Positions 8,214-14,921 of a stretch of DNA of 16,042 bases are shown here, one piece after another. How positions within the stretch are numbered: the stretch's first letter is position 1; each line of letters begins with the position of its first letter. A program made the translations under genes and the position numbers. The stretch is from Erysipelotrichaceae bacterium (lineage in GTDB: Bacteria; Bacillota_I; Bacilli_A; Erysipelotrichales; Erysipelotrichaceae), in the NCBI GenBank assembly GCA_027449005.1, contig DAIDML010000097.1, forward strand, positions 1-16,042. The letters are read 5' to 3'. The notes beneath the pieces are model-generated. The model had not been told where the DNA came from and made no database searches. It saw nothing but the letters and a program-made list of their open reading frames with translations.

Positions 8214-9383
8214 TTATTCAAATCTAAGTGCTTCAACTGGTTCTAATTTACTTGCATTGTATGCTGGGTATAAACCAAAGATAACACCAATGGTAATCGA
8301 GAAGACAAGGCTTAAGACTACCGCATCCAGACCTAAAACGACGTTAAAATCAGTAATCCAAGAAATCACTAACGTACCAACGTAACTGACGAGTAATCCC
8401 AATAATCCACCTAATGTGGTAATCAGTACAGCTTCAATCAGAAACTGTGCTAAGATTTGTGACTGTCTTGCCCCCAATGCTTTTCGTATTCCAATTTCCT
8501 TAGTTCGCTCACGCACTGTCACAAGCATAATGTTCATGATTCCTATACCACCCACCACCAGCGATATCGAAGCTATCCCTGCAAGTAAACTGGTTAGTAA
8601 ACCAAGAATGGTTTCCAACACCCCCAACACTTGGGTTTGTGAGAAGGCTCGATAATTACCATCGGAAGGAAACACAGTTGAAAGATAGGTTAAGACACGA
8701 TTTAATGTAAAATCAATGTTTTCTTCAGAGTTAGCAGCAATGTAAAATGTTTTAGTGACTGAACTAAAGCCACTCATAATGGATGCATAGTCAATGGGAA
8801 TATACACCATCATATCATTGTCCCCTGAGAAGTTGGTTCCTCGCTCTTGCGCCACTCCAATGACTTCAAAAGGGATGCCTTTAATAATAATGGTTGATCC
8901 AATGATGGATTGATTCGGAAGCAGTAAATCAGGGATTTTACTTCCTAACACGACCACAGGTGTGTTATATTCAACATCATACTCATTTAAGAAACGACCT
9001 AACTGCATATCCAATGAATTAATGTAGGCAAATCGCTCATTCACACCACTAATCGAAACATCAATGTTTTGTCCTTCTATTTGATAGGAAACAGAGGCTG
9101 AGATGAGTGGTGAATAGGCATCAATGTCAGCTTGTTCTTCAATTAAACTGATCCAATCATTCGGTAAACTTCCCTGTGCATCAAACACACTGACAAAGAT
9201 GAGGTTTGAGCCAATGGAACGTATTTGATTGGCAGCTTCAAGTCGTGCTGAGTTACCTAAACTCATGAGAAGAATGACAGAAGAAACACCAATGATAACA
9301 CCCAGTGTGGTGAGTAAAGCACGAATCTTATGAGCCCAAACTGACTTCAGAGCTAAGATGAAATATTCTTTAATCATACTCAT
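8214..9383 (-). CDS. MacB/FtsX-type ABC transporter permease
   Basis: A 389-residue permease of the MacB type. One N-terminal helix (~20-42) follows the family motif RALLTTLGVIIGVSSVI. A large extracytoplasmic domain of about 210 residues comes next, then three C-terminal helices in the FtsX domain. It ends with the conserved YPAYNASKLEPVEALRFE. The motif VRERTKEIGIRKALGA lies after the second helix, as in all members. These permeases act as mechanotransmitters that drive extracytoplasmic export of peptides or drugs, usually with a HlyD-like adaptor and an ATPase. Here the start overlaps the ATPase-carrying gene by four bases. That ATPase is damaged by a fusion and no adaptor gene is present nearby, so this permease may be orphaned even though it looks intact. 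Confidence 0.93.
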   Translation of the reverse strand: MSMIKEYFILALKSVWAHKIRALLTTLGVIIGVSSVILLMSLGNSARLEAANQIRSIGSNLIFVSVFDAQGSLPNDWISLIEEQADIDAYSPLISASVSYQIEGQNIDVSISGVNERFAYINSLDMQLGRFLNEYDVEYNTPVVVLGSKIPDLLLPNQSIIGSTIIIKGIPFEVIGVAQERGTNFSGDNDMMVYIPIDYASIMSGFSSVTKTFYIAANSEENIDFTLNRVLTYLSTVFPSDGNYRAFSQTQVLGVLETILGLLTSLLAGIASISLVVGGIGIMNIMLVTVRERTKEIGIRKALGARQSQILAQFLIEAVLITTLGGLLGLLVSYVGTLVISWITDFNVVLGLDAVVLSLVFSITIGVIFGLYPAYNASKLEPVEALRFE

Positions 9384-10537
9384 GATTTCACCTCACTGAC
9401 ATCAGTTAAAACTAAGCCATCACGTAAAGTAATGATTCGATTGGTGTTTTTTGCCACCTCAACATCATGCGTAATAATTACCACGGTTTTACCTTGTTGA
9501 TTCAATTCTTTCAAGGCATTAAGGACTTCTTGTCCTGTTTTAGTGTCTAACGCTCCTGTAGGCTCGTCTGCTAGTATAATGGCAGGATCATTTGCTAAGG
9601 CCCGTGCAATAGAAACACGTTGTTGTTGACCACCAGAGAGCTCTGTTGGCTTATGATGGGTACGATCTGATAAACCCACTAAACCTAAGAGATGAAGTGC
9701 TTTTTCTTCACGTTGCTTTTTATGCATACGTGCGTACGTCATGGGCATCATGACATTTTCAAGGGCACTTAGATTGGTGAGTAGATTGAATTGTTGAAAG
9801 ACAAAACCAATTTGCTTATTGCGAATATCTGCTAATTCATCTTGATCATAATCCTTGATGGGAATACCATTCAGTTCATAGTATCCATCTGAGATAACAT
9901 CCAAACATCCGATGATGTTCATCAACGTTGATTTTCCACTTCCCGATGGTCCAACGATGGCTACAAACTGGAAGATAATCGAATAAAGTGCAATTTCCCA
10001 TCCAAATAGAAAACCTGCAATTGTTAACACAACCGCATTACCAGCGAGGATATAGTTCCAAGATTCAGTGTTGGTCTTATGTGATATAAACAATGCAATA
10101 AAATCAGTCCCTCCACCACTGGCATTCGCCATGAGTGAGAGTGAAGCAGCAACACCTGAAAAAATCCCCCCAAATACCGCAATCAATAAAATATCATTGG
10201 TAATTGCGATTTTTGGAATCAATTCCACAAACACTGAAACTAAACCAATTTGAAGCACACTGTAACGTGTGAACCATTTTCCAACATAGCGATAAACAAG
10301 GATTGTAGGATAAATGTTTAATCCTAGATAAAGAAGACCAAATGGGATTGAAATATTATAGTATCTTAGGGATAAGCGTTGAGCAAGCACTGAAATACCT
10401 GCAAAACCACCTGGAAATAAATTGCCATTTTCAATGAACACTTTAATGGATAATGCACCTAAAAAAGCTGATAAAACAACCAATAGAATGGACTTGATAT
10501 GGTTACGGGAGGTTTGTTTGTGCATCGTCTGTGTCAT
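9380..10537 (-). CDS. Chimera: YitT-family membrane domain fused to truncated MacB-type ATPase
   Basis: Residues 1 to about 190 are a YitT-family (DUF161) membrane domain, with about five to six helices, GGFAGIS near 43-49 and NASGGGTDF near 138-146. From about residue 191 the protein becomes a MacB/LolD-type ATPase: VGPSGSGKST (Walker A, 195-204), FVFQQFNLL (Q-loop), LSGGQQQR, ILADEPTGALD and ITHD. The junction reads IIFQ-FVAIVGPSG, where a normal ATPase would read GEFVAIVGPSG and a YitT protein would continue past its last helix into the DUF2179 domain. Missing are about 35 N-terminal residues of the ATPase, including the adenine-stacking region, and the YitT C-terminus. No internal start could yield a full ATPase. 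The best reading is a deletion fusion, biological or from assembly. The ATPase end overlaps the permease start by four bases. Confidence 0.88.
   Translation of the reverse strand: MTQTMHKQTSRNHIKSILLVVLSAFLGALSIKVFIENGNLFPGGFAGISVLAQRLSLRYYNISIPFGLLYLGLNIYPTILVYRYVGKWFTRYSVLQIGLVSVFVELIPKIAITNDILLIAVFGGIFSGVAASLSLMANASGGGTDFIALFISHKTNTESWNYILAGNAVVLTIAGFLFGWEIALYSIIFQFVAIVGPSGSGKSTLMNIIGCLDVISDGYYELNGIPIKDYDQDELADIRNKQIGFVFQQFNLLTNLSALENVMMPMTYARMHKKQREEKALHLLGLVGLSDRTHHKPTELSGGQQQRVSIARALANDPAIILADEPTGALDTKTGQEVLNALKELNQQGKTVVIITHDVEVAKNTNRIITLRDGLVLTDVSEVKS
9959..9970 (-). other. Fusion junction between YitT-like and ABC ATPase coding parts
   Basis: The codons for Gln190-Phe191-Val192-Ala193 mark the switch from one family to the other. 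Phe-Val is compatible with both parents (FQFV in the membrane protein, EFVA in the ATPase), so a short sequence identity may have guided the deletion. The exact breakpoint can only be placed within these few bases. Confidence 0.7.
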
Positions 10538-10545
10538 ACCTAAAG

Positions 10546-10551
10546 ATTATA
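10546..10551 (-). promoter_or_regulatory. -10 element directly upstream of the chimeric gene
   Basis: The minus strand has a perfect TATAAT nine bases before the ATG at 10537. Transcription would begin within a few bases of that ATG, and no Shine-Dalgarno sequence is present, so a leaderless start (or use of Met5 at 10525) is suggested. No convincing -35 box is seen. Confidence 0.45.
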
Positions 10552-10578
10552 ACTGAAAATTTAAAAAAAGAAACCATT

Positions 10579-11043
10579 TTAAACAAGATAGTGTGAAACA
10601 CAAGATTCAAAAATGTGATCACTTCTTTTTAGGAATGAGTGATTCTTGAATGAGTTAAGATATCGCTCACATCGCTGTGTTTGACGAAGAATTACACGTC
10701 GATCAACAGGCAGTTTAAAACTAAGCTGATGAATTGTTAGAATTGTGTTGTGATCTGATTTTTTGATTTGAACATCATGATCATACAAAACCCACATTTC
10801 GTGATTGTGTAAAGGAATGGGAAAATACATAATTCGAGCAGAAACACTCAGACAAATGGGCACTTTTTGTCTTATCTTTAAATGATGCCTTATCGCATCC
10901 ATGTTCCCTTTCAAAGTAGAGCCATAACAAAGACATTGTTGGTGGAAGTATTCAATGACACTTAGGTTTGATTTCTTTGAGATATGATCAGCATAAATAA
11001 GCTCTAAATCATATCCTTGTTTAATGATAAAAAGAGGAATCAT
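10579..11043 (-). CDS. comK: ComK-family competence transcription factor
   Basis: The 154-residue protein has the ComK family core. CLCYGSTLKGN at residues 37-47 matches the CLxYGSSYeGR signature. KVPICLS at 60-66 matches KVPIxIS, and the MYFPIPLHNHEMWVLYDHD stretch at 72-90 matches the FPTxSPxxxxCxWI region. ComK is the DNA-binding master regulator that turns on DNA-uptake (com) and recombination genes, and binds tandem AT-rich boxes in its target promoters. The ATG at 11043 has a strong AAGGAGA six bases upstream. It is slightly short compared with Bacillus ComK (about 190 residues), mainly at the C-terminus. No competence genes lie next to it, as is normal for comK. The family call is fairly firm; control of natural transformation here is inference. 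Confidence 0.82.
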   Translation of the reverse strand: MIPLFIIKQGYDLELIYADHISKKSNLSVIEYFHQQCLCYGSTLKGNMDAIRHHLKIRQKVPICLSVSARIMYFPIPLHNHEMWVLYDHDVQIKKSDHNTILTIHQLSFKLPVDRRVILRQTQRCERYLNSFKNHSFLKRSDHIFESCVSHYLV

Positions 11044-11093
11044 ACGTTATCTCCTTACATTAAACTTCACATTTAAGCATAAGTTTCCTAAAA

Positions 11094-11114
11094 AAAGTGT
11101 TCTAAGAACACTTT
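11094..11114 (-). terminator. Intrinsic terminator after the RidA-like gene
   Basis: AAAGTGTT and AACACTTT form an 8-bp perfect stem with a 5-base loop. Read on the minus strand, a run of seven T (ending at 11091) follows the stem. It begins two bases after the TAA of the RidA-like gene and separates it from comK. Confidence 0.88.
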
Positions 11115-11115
11115 G

Positions 11116-11742
11116 TTATTTTTCGCAATCGCAGTCGCAATCCCCTTCACATGTGCCTTGGCATTTGCACTCATCCATAGGCTTACCACATTTGCATGTT
11201 TCATCATCATGGTGATGATGTCCACCACAACCACATCCTTCATGATCATGGTGATGATGCCCACCACATCCACATCCTTCCTCATCCTCATCGTGATGAT
11301 GTCCACCACATCCACATCCTTCGTGATCATGATGATGGTGATGCATTTGTGCTTCATACGCTAAGGTATCAATCACAAGAGCTTCAACTTCAATCATTGC
11401 TCCCATAGGAAGTGCAGCAACTTGAACCGTTGAGCGAGCTGGATATGGCTCAGCAAAGACAGTAGCATATATCTCATTGAACTTTGTAAACTGACTTAAA
11501 TCAGTGATATAGACTGTCGTCTTGACAATGTGTCTGAACTCCAAGTTCATCTCTTGTAAGACAGCTTCCATGTTTCTGAGCACTTGATATGTTTGCTCAT
11601 ACATATCTCCTTTAACGAGTTCTCCTGTTAATGGATCAATTGGAATTTGTCCTGATAAATAGACAAAATCTCCTAGTTTTACCGCTGGGGAATATGGCCC
11701 AATCGCTTTAGGAGCATGTTGTGAATGAATGCCTTGATACAT
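11116..11742 (-). CDS. RidA-family protein with long His/Cys-rich C-terminal tail
   Basis: Residues 1-130 are a complete RidA (YjgF/UK114) domain, with GPYSPA at 15-20, SGQIPIDP at 30-37, Arg103 in YPARSTVQVAALP and Glu120 in IEVEAL. RidA trimers hydrolyse reactive enamine/imine intermediates such as 2-aminoacrylate to ketoacids plus ammonia. Members normally end near residue 126. Here a 76-residue tail (133-208) adds 18 His and 14 Cys in repeats of HHHHDHEGCGCGG, ending in spaced CxC pairs (CKC, CEGDCDCDC). The composition strongly suggests binding of Zn, Ni, Cu or similar metals; the metal and purpose are unknown. An AAGGAG site overlapping the stop of the CNNM-like gene, 12 bases away, implies coupled expression with that possible metal-related membrane protein. 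Confidence 0.93.
   Translation of the reverse strand: MYQGIHSQHAPKAIGPYSPAVKLGDFVYLSGQIPIDPLTGELVKGDMYEQTYQVLRNMEAVLQEMNLEFRHIVKTTVYITDLSQFTKFNEIYATVFAEPYPARSTVQVAALPMGAMIEVEALVIDTLAYEAQMHHHHHDHEGCGCGGHHHDEDEEGCGCGGHHHHDHEGCGCGGHHHHDDETCKCGKPMDECKCQGTCEGDCDCDCEK
11185..11343 (-). repeat. Tandem 36-42-bp coding repeats of the His/Cys tail
   Basis: Four successive units encode His-rich/acidic blocks followed by GCGCGG or CKCG: residues 134-147, 148-161, 162-174 and 175-186. They are highly similar in DNA as well as protein and differ in unit length by whole codons. Such arrays can gain or lose units by slippage, so tail length may vary between strains. Confidence 0.85.
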
Positions 11743-11754
11743 AATGTTTTCTCC

Positions 11755-13026
11755 TTAGTCATCTTGACTTGTTTTAGAATACACATTCAATTCTATTCTA
11801 GCCGCTTTACCCTCTTTCACCTGAAGCACACGTAAAGCATAATTTTCTTGTTTATACTCTTTATTCTTTCTTAATTTCGCTCCTTGAGCAAGTTCATCGA
11901 TCCAATCAGCAAATGTCTTTGCATTGGTGGGTAAAATATCATCATCATCTAAATAATCATCAAAGAACTTCTTAACTGGTACGATGCCTTCAATATCAAA
12001 AGTGTGATTTCCAATTTCAACGACAAACTTAGGAAGATCATCGTATTCATCGTAAATTTCACCAACGATTTCTTCTAATATATCTTCAAGAGTAACAATT
12101 CCAACGAAATTCTTGTTCTTCATGGTTTCAACAACTATAGCCATATGTTCACGAGATTTTTGAAGCTTCTCTAAGGCATTTTGAAGGCGTTGACGTTGAG
12201 AAATGTAACTCACAGGTCGAAGCAAGTTCTCCATTGAAATAGGTTTATGATGCAGCAAACACTCTAGTACATCACGTTCACGAATAATTCCAATGGCATA
12301 TAATCCAACATAAGATATAACTGGAATACGCGAATATTTGTGAGTTGAAATGGCACTTATGATTTGCTCTGGTGTCGCGTTATCATACAGAAACACCACT
12401 TGATCTCTTGTTTTCATGATTTCACGAACCGTTTTATCATCAAAACTAATAGCGCTTTCGATTAACTCACGCTCTTCTTGATCAAGAACCCCTTCCATCT
12501 CAATGGTCTGCACGATTTCTACTAGCTCATCTTCCTTTGCGGTAACTTTTTCGTCCCCTTGTTTGAGTACTTCTTTTTCAACTAAGTTCGTGAGTGAAGC
12601 GATAGGAGAAAACAAAAGTCGAAATAAACGAATAAATGGCGTGATAAAAATGGCAAATGATTCAGGATGTTGCTTAGCAAGCACTTTAGGTAGGATTTCC
12701 GCAAACAATAAGATGAGAATTGTTAAGGCGGTCATACTTAAACTCAATGCAATGTTGCCCATAAAAAGACTTGTAAACAACAAGGTAGCAAAAGTAGTCA
12801 TCGCAATGTTTGCGATGTTATTGCCAATTAAAATAGTTGTAATGACACGGGTATAGTCATTCACTAATTCAAGCGCTTGCTGGGCATGTTTTACTTCGTT
12901 TTTAATGTATTGTTTTAATCGGATTGGATTAAGACTTGAGAAAGCGGTCTCCGCAGCCGAAAAAAGTGCAGAAAAAACAAATAAAATAACTAGACCAACA
13001 AGCATGGTACTCTGCGTACTGTCCAA
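11755..13026 (-). CDS. CNNM/CorC (HlyC-TlyC) family membrane protein with CBS domains
   Basis: The 423-residue protein shows the full family layout. A DUF21 membrane domain (about residues 1-170) begins FSALFSAAETAFSSLNPIRLKQ and carries a TILIGNNIANI helix. A CBS pair follows (about 205-325, with RIPVISYVGLYAIGI and FVGIVTLEDILEEIVGEIYDEYDD). A CorC_HlyC C-terminal domain ends it (about 335-415). Family members are linked to Mg2+/Co2+ efflux or Na+-dependent Mg2+ transport; the haemolysin name is historical. The start is TTG at 13026, chosen because AAGGAG lies nine bases upstream and the membrane domain begins at once. That AAGGAG forms the last codons of a 47-residue membrane peptide gene. 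The stop is followed closely by the His/Cys-tailed RidA gene. Confidence 0.93.
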   Translation of the reverse strand: MDSTQSTMLVGLVILFVFSALFSAAETAFSSLNPIRLKQYIKNEVKHAQQALELVNDYTRVITTILIGNNIANIAMTTFATLLFTSLFMGNIALSLSMTALTILILLFAEILPKVLAKQHPESFAIFITPFIRLFRLLFSPIASLTNLVEKEVLKQGDEKVTAKEDELVEIVQTIEMEGVLDQEERELIESAISFDDKTVREIMKTRDQVVFLYDNATPEQIISAISTHKYSRIPVISYVGLYAIGIIRERDVLECLLHHKPISMENLLRPVSYISQRQRLQNALEKLQKSREHMAIVVETMKNKNFVGIVTLEDILEEIVGEIYDEYDDLPKFVVEIGNHTFDIEGIVPVKKFFDDYLDDDDILPTNAKTFADWIDELAQGAKLRKNKEYKQENYALRVLQVKEGKAARIELNVYSKTSQDD

Positions 13027-13032
13027 AATGGG

Positions 13033-13176
13033 TTACTCCTTATAGTATTCGATTTCTTCATCCATATGAGATTGGATTTTTGATAAACTCAGTGAACGTA
13101 ATAATGTGAAAAAAATGCTAACAATCATCATGCCTAACACAATTAGGGATAAAATGTCATTTAATCCAGTTATCAT
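13033..13176 (-). CDS. Small single-span membrane peptide (47 residues), unknown
   Basis: This short frame begins at ATG 13176 with AAGGTG upstream and follows a very good promoter (TAGACA, 17 bases, TATAAT). It encodes MITGLNDILSLIVLGMMIVS followed by IFFTLLRSLSLSKIQ and an acidic tail ending EEIEYYKE. That makes one hydrophobic helix at about residues 5-26, a short basic/polar segment and a charged cytoplasmic tail. Its last two codons plus stop contain the AAGGAG that serves the TTG start of the CNNM-like gene, so the two are probably coupled. No known family is recognised. A regulatory or assembly partner of the CNNM-like protein is a reasonable guess. The start, binding site, promoter and tight packing all support a real gene. 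Confidence 0.75.
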   Translation of the reverse strand: MITGLNDILSLIVLGMMIVSIFFTLLRSLSLSKIQSHMDEEIEYYKE

Positions 13177-13194
13177 AAGTTCACCTTGAGAAGT

Positions 13195-13223
13195 ATTATA
13201 CTAAATCAATGCCCTTTTGTCTA
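13195..13223 (-). promoter_or_regulatory. Promoter for the small peptide - CNNM - RidA operon
   Basis: On the minus strand TAGACA (13223-13218), a 17-base spacer and a perfect TATAAT (13200-13195) form a near-consensus sigma-A promoter. It lies inside the last codons of the upstream membrane-protein gene, and the -10 overlaps its stop. The start near 13188 leaves about 12 bases of leader before the ATG at 13176. Confidence 0.75.
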
Positions 13224-13750
13224 ACAAGACTACCAAATGTGAGACTTAACCACACCAATGATATTATGGACAAGAAGATACCCCCAAGCATACCAATCCA
13301 TCCTGCTCGATTAATCAACATCACCACTCGTTGTGGAGAGAATGCACTGAAGGCAAATGAAAATGATGAAAGAATCATACCTAGAATAGCAAAGTAACAG
13401 AATACTAGAAATCCAAATACCTTTTGAGAGAGTTTGAACACCTCACTAGGGTGTTTAATGATTAGTCCAAATACAAACCAAATAAGGACTGTCTCAAATC
13501 TCAACCATGGTTGAATCATTCTCACGAAAGCATTCAATGTAAAGCCATAATCCACACCAATGGCCAGTAATCTAAACAATTCATGCGACGATTGAAGGGA
13601 TGGATCACTTAAAATCGCGAGATTATTGAGTTCACTAATACGAGTTAAGGCATAAAAAGGAGCAATGAGCTGTATTCCCCATTGAATGATGATTCCAGCA
13701 CCAAAGACATATACTATAAAGAGCTGATCGGATGTGAGTTTTAGTTTCAT
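13196..13750 (-). CDS. Unknown membrane protein with four predicted helices
   Basis: The protein has 184 residues from the ATG at 13750, or 188 from a TTG at 13762. The ATG is preferred because it overlaps the trmL stop as ATGA, like other starts here. However, no good ribosome binding site lies close to it, and the TTG has a GGGA stretch upstream. Hydrophobic segments lie at about residues 10-32 (first helix), 85-100, 110-135 and 150-178. Between them is a loop with SELNNLAIL and a soluble stretch rich in polar residues. I recognise no family or motif. It is the last gene of the rdgB - Lit-like - trmL cluster, and the promoter of the following operon lies inside its 3' end. Confidence 0.75.
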   Translation of the reverse strand: MKLKLTSDQLFIVYVFGAGIIIQWGIQLIAPFYALTRISELNNLAILSDPSLQSSHELFRLLAIGVDYGFTLNAFVRMIQPWLRFETVLIWFVFGLIIKHPSEVFKLSQKVFGFLVFCYFAILGMILSSFSFAFSAFSPQRVVMLINRAGWIGMLGGIFLSIISLVWLSLTFGSLVRQKGIDLV

Positions 13751-14253
13751 TGAAGTAACCAATCTTTCCCTTTCAACACCTCCACACTGGAAAGGCCTTG
13801 AAAATCAAGTTGTCTTTGAACCTCATACAACACAATAGCTACCGTATTGGAGACATTCATGGAACGGGCTTTTGGATGCATAGGAATACGGATACAACGA
13901 TTTATGTTTTCACTAAGAATAACTTTAGGTATGCCTGTACTTTCTTTTCCAAACACAATCACAATATCCTTATTAATGGATTTAAAATCAAATTCGTTGG
14001 GAGTTTTCATTCCATAGCGAGTAATATAGTACACTTCACCTTGAAGATGTTCTAGACACTCTTGTAGACTGTTGTGTTCCATCAGTTGCATTAACTCATC
14101 ATAATCCATCATGGCACGTTTAAACTCCTTAGAGTGCAACAAAAAACCTAAAGGATGAATCACATGAAGTTGAGCATTCAAAGCAGCACAAGAGCGTAGA
14201 ATGTTTCCAACATTTTGAGCAATCTCAGGTTCAAACAAAACAATGTGTATCAT
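13747..14253 (-). CDS. trmL: tRNA (cytidine/uridine-34 2'-O)-methyltransferase
   Basis: A 168-residue SPOUT-class enzyme that methylates the ribose of the wobble base (C34 or U34) in certain leucine tRNAs, using S-adenosylmethionine. The three SpoU motifs are present: PEIAQNVGNILRSCAALN (9-26), with the conserved Asn14 and Arg20; FGKESTGIP (101-109); and IRIPM...ARSMNVSNTVAIVLYE (121-144), which forms the trefoil knot that binds the cofactor. The PLGF motif at 34-37 and the DY at 50-51 are typical of TrmL rather than other SpoU proteins. The ATG overlaps the upstream stop as TAATG, behind AAGGAG. The same AAGGAGAAAACAT spacer occurs before the RidA-like gene. Confidence 0.94.
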   Translation of the reverse strand: MIHIVLFEPEIAQNVGNILRSCAALNAQLHVIHPLGFLLHSKEFKRAMMDYDELMQLMEHNSLQECLEHLQGEVYYITRYGMKTPNEFDFKSINKDIVIVFGKESTGIPKVILSENINRCIRIPMHPKARSMNVSNTVAIVLYEVQRQLDFQGLSSVEVLKGKDWLLQ

Positions 14254-14921
14254 TATGTTTTCTCCTTAACGTTCAGTTTCTGAATAAACCATGCATATCC
14301 TATATTCAAGATGATACCCAGCACAATGATTGAGAAGACTAAAGTCATAAAGAAATTTAAAGGTACCATGTTAACTAATCGATCGGTGCGAGGATCCAGT
14401 AACCACAAATCATTTGAGAAAAGAACTTGATGAAACACAATCCAAAACGATCTGAAATCAATTATCGCAAAAACAGTTAATCCTCCAACAAATCCTGAAA
14501 GTATTCCAAGAGCTAAGCCATAAGTTTGTTTGAGTAAATTAATGAATGAGTGAGAAGTTCTTTGCGTAAAGATGAGTATGGCTGTGATTGTAATAGAGAA
14601 AAACATGGTTATTCTCATCGTACGAATAAGTGCCAATACATCTCCCATATGATCAATCTCTTTTTGATTAAACATGTTAGTACTTTGATTGTTGACTATG
14701 ACCACACTTTGAATACTATCTGCTTGATCAAGCATGTAGGCAAGTAATTGCTTTGTGGCACGCATTAAATCAGGTGTAGACATTCCAAGTAGAGATGCTG
14801 TATCGTTCTGAGAATAAAACCATTCAAAAAAATAAGGTTCTAACCCCAACACACGAATGCTTAAAAGAAACAAAGAAACCATAAATGCAATGTGCATGAT
14901 GACAACAAGACTCTTTTTCAT
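14253..14921 (-). CDS. Lit-like / TIGR01906 (DUF1461) integral membrane protein
   Basis: The 222-residue protein has a first helix at about 5-26, an extracytoplasmic loop and three further helices (about 102-119, 134-154, 190-213). The conserved family features are FNQKEIDHMGDV at 84-95, DFRSFWIVFHQVLFSNDLW at 155-173, DPRTDRLVNMVP at 176-187 and NFF. This family includes Lit, the lipoprotein intramolecular transacylase that moves an acyl chain from the lipid to the N-terminus of lipoproteins in some low-GC Gram-positives. The loop His and Asp residues are present, but whether this member has that activity is not shown by sequence alone. It overlaps rdgB by four bases (ATGA), with AAAGGAG before the ATG. 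Confidence 0.8.
   Translation of the reverse strand: MKKSLVVIMHIAFMVSLFLLSIRVLGLEPYFFEWFYSQNDTASLLGMSTPDLMRATKQLLAYMLDQADSIQSVVIVNNQSTNMFNQKEIDHMGDVLALIRTMRITMFFSITITAILIFTQRTSHSFINLLKQTYGLALGILSGFVGGLTVFAIIDFRSFWIVFHQVLFSNDLWLLDPRTDRLVNMVPLNFFMTLVFSIIVLGIILNIGYAWFIQKLNVKEKT

Noticed and set aside
11113..11408. Open frames on the + strand opposite the RidA tail
   Set aside because: They arise because the repetitive His/Cys codons contain no stops in several antisense frames. They lack ribosome binding sites, and the minus frame has a clear family domain.
12503..12856. 117-codon + strand frame opposite the CNNM gene
   Set aside because: It is a shadow of the well-supported minus-strand coding frame, without a ribosome binding site or any recognisable domain.
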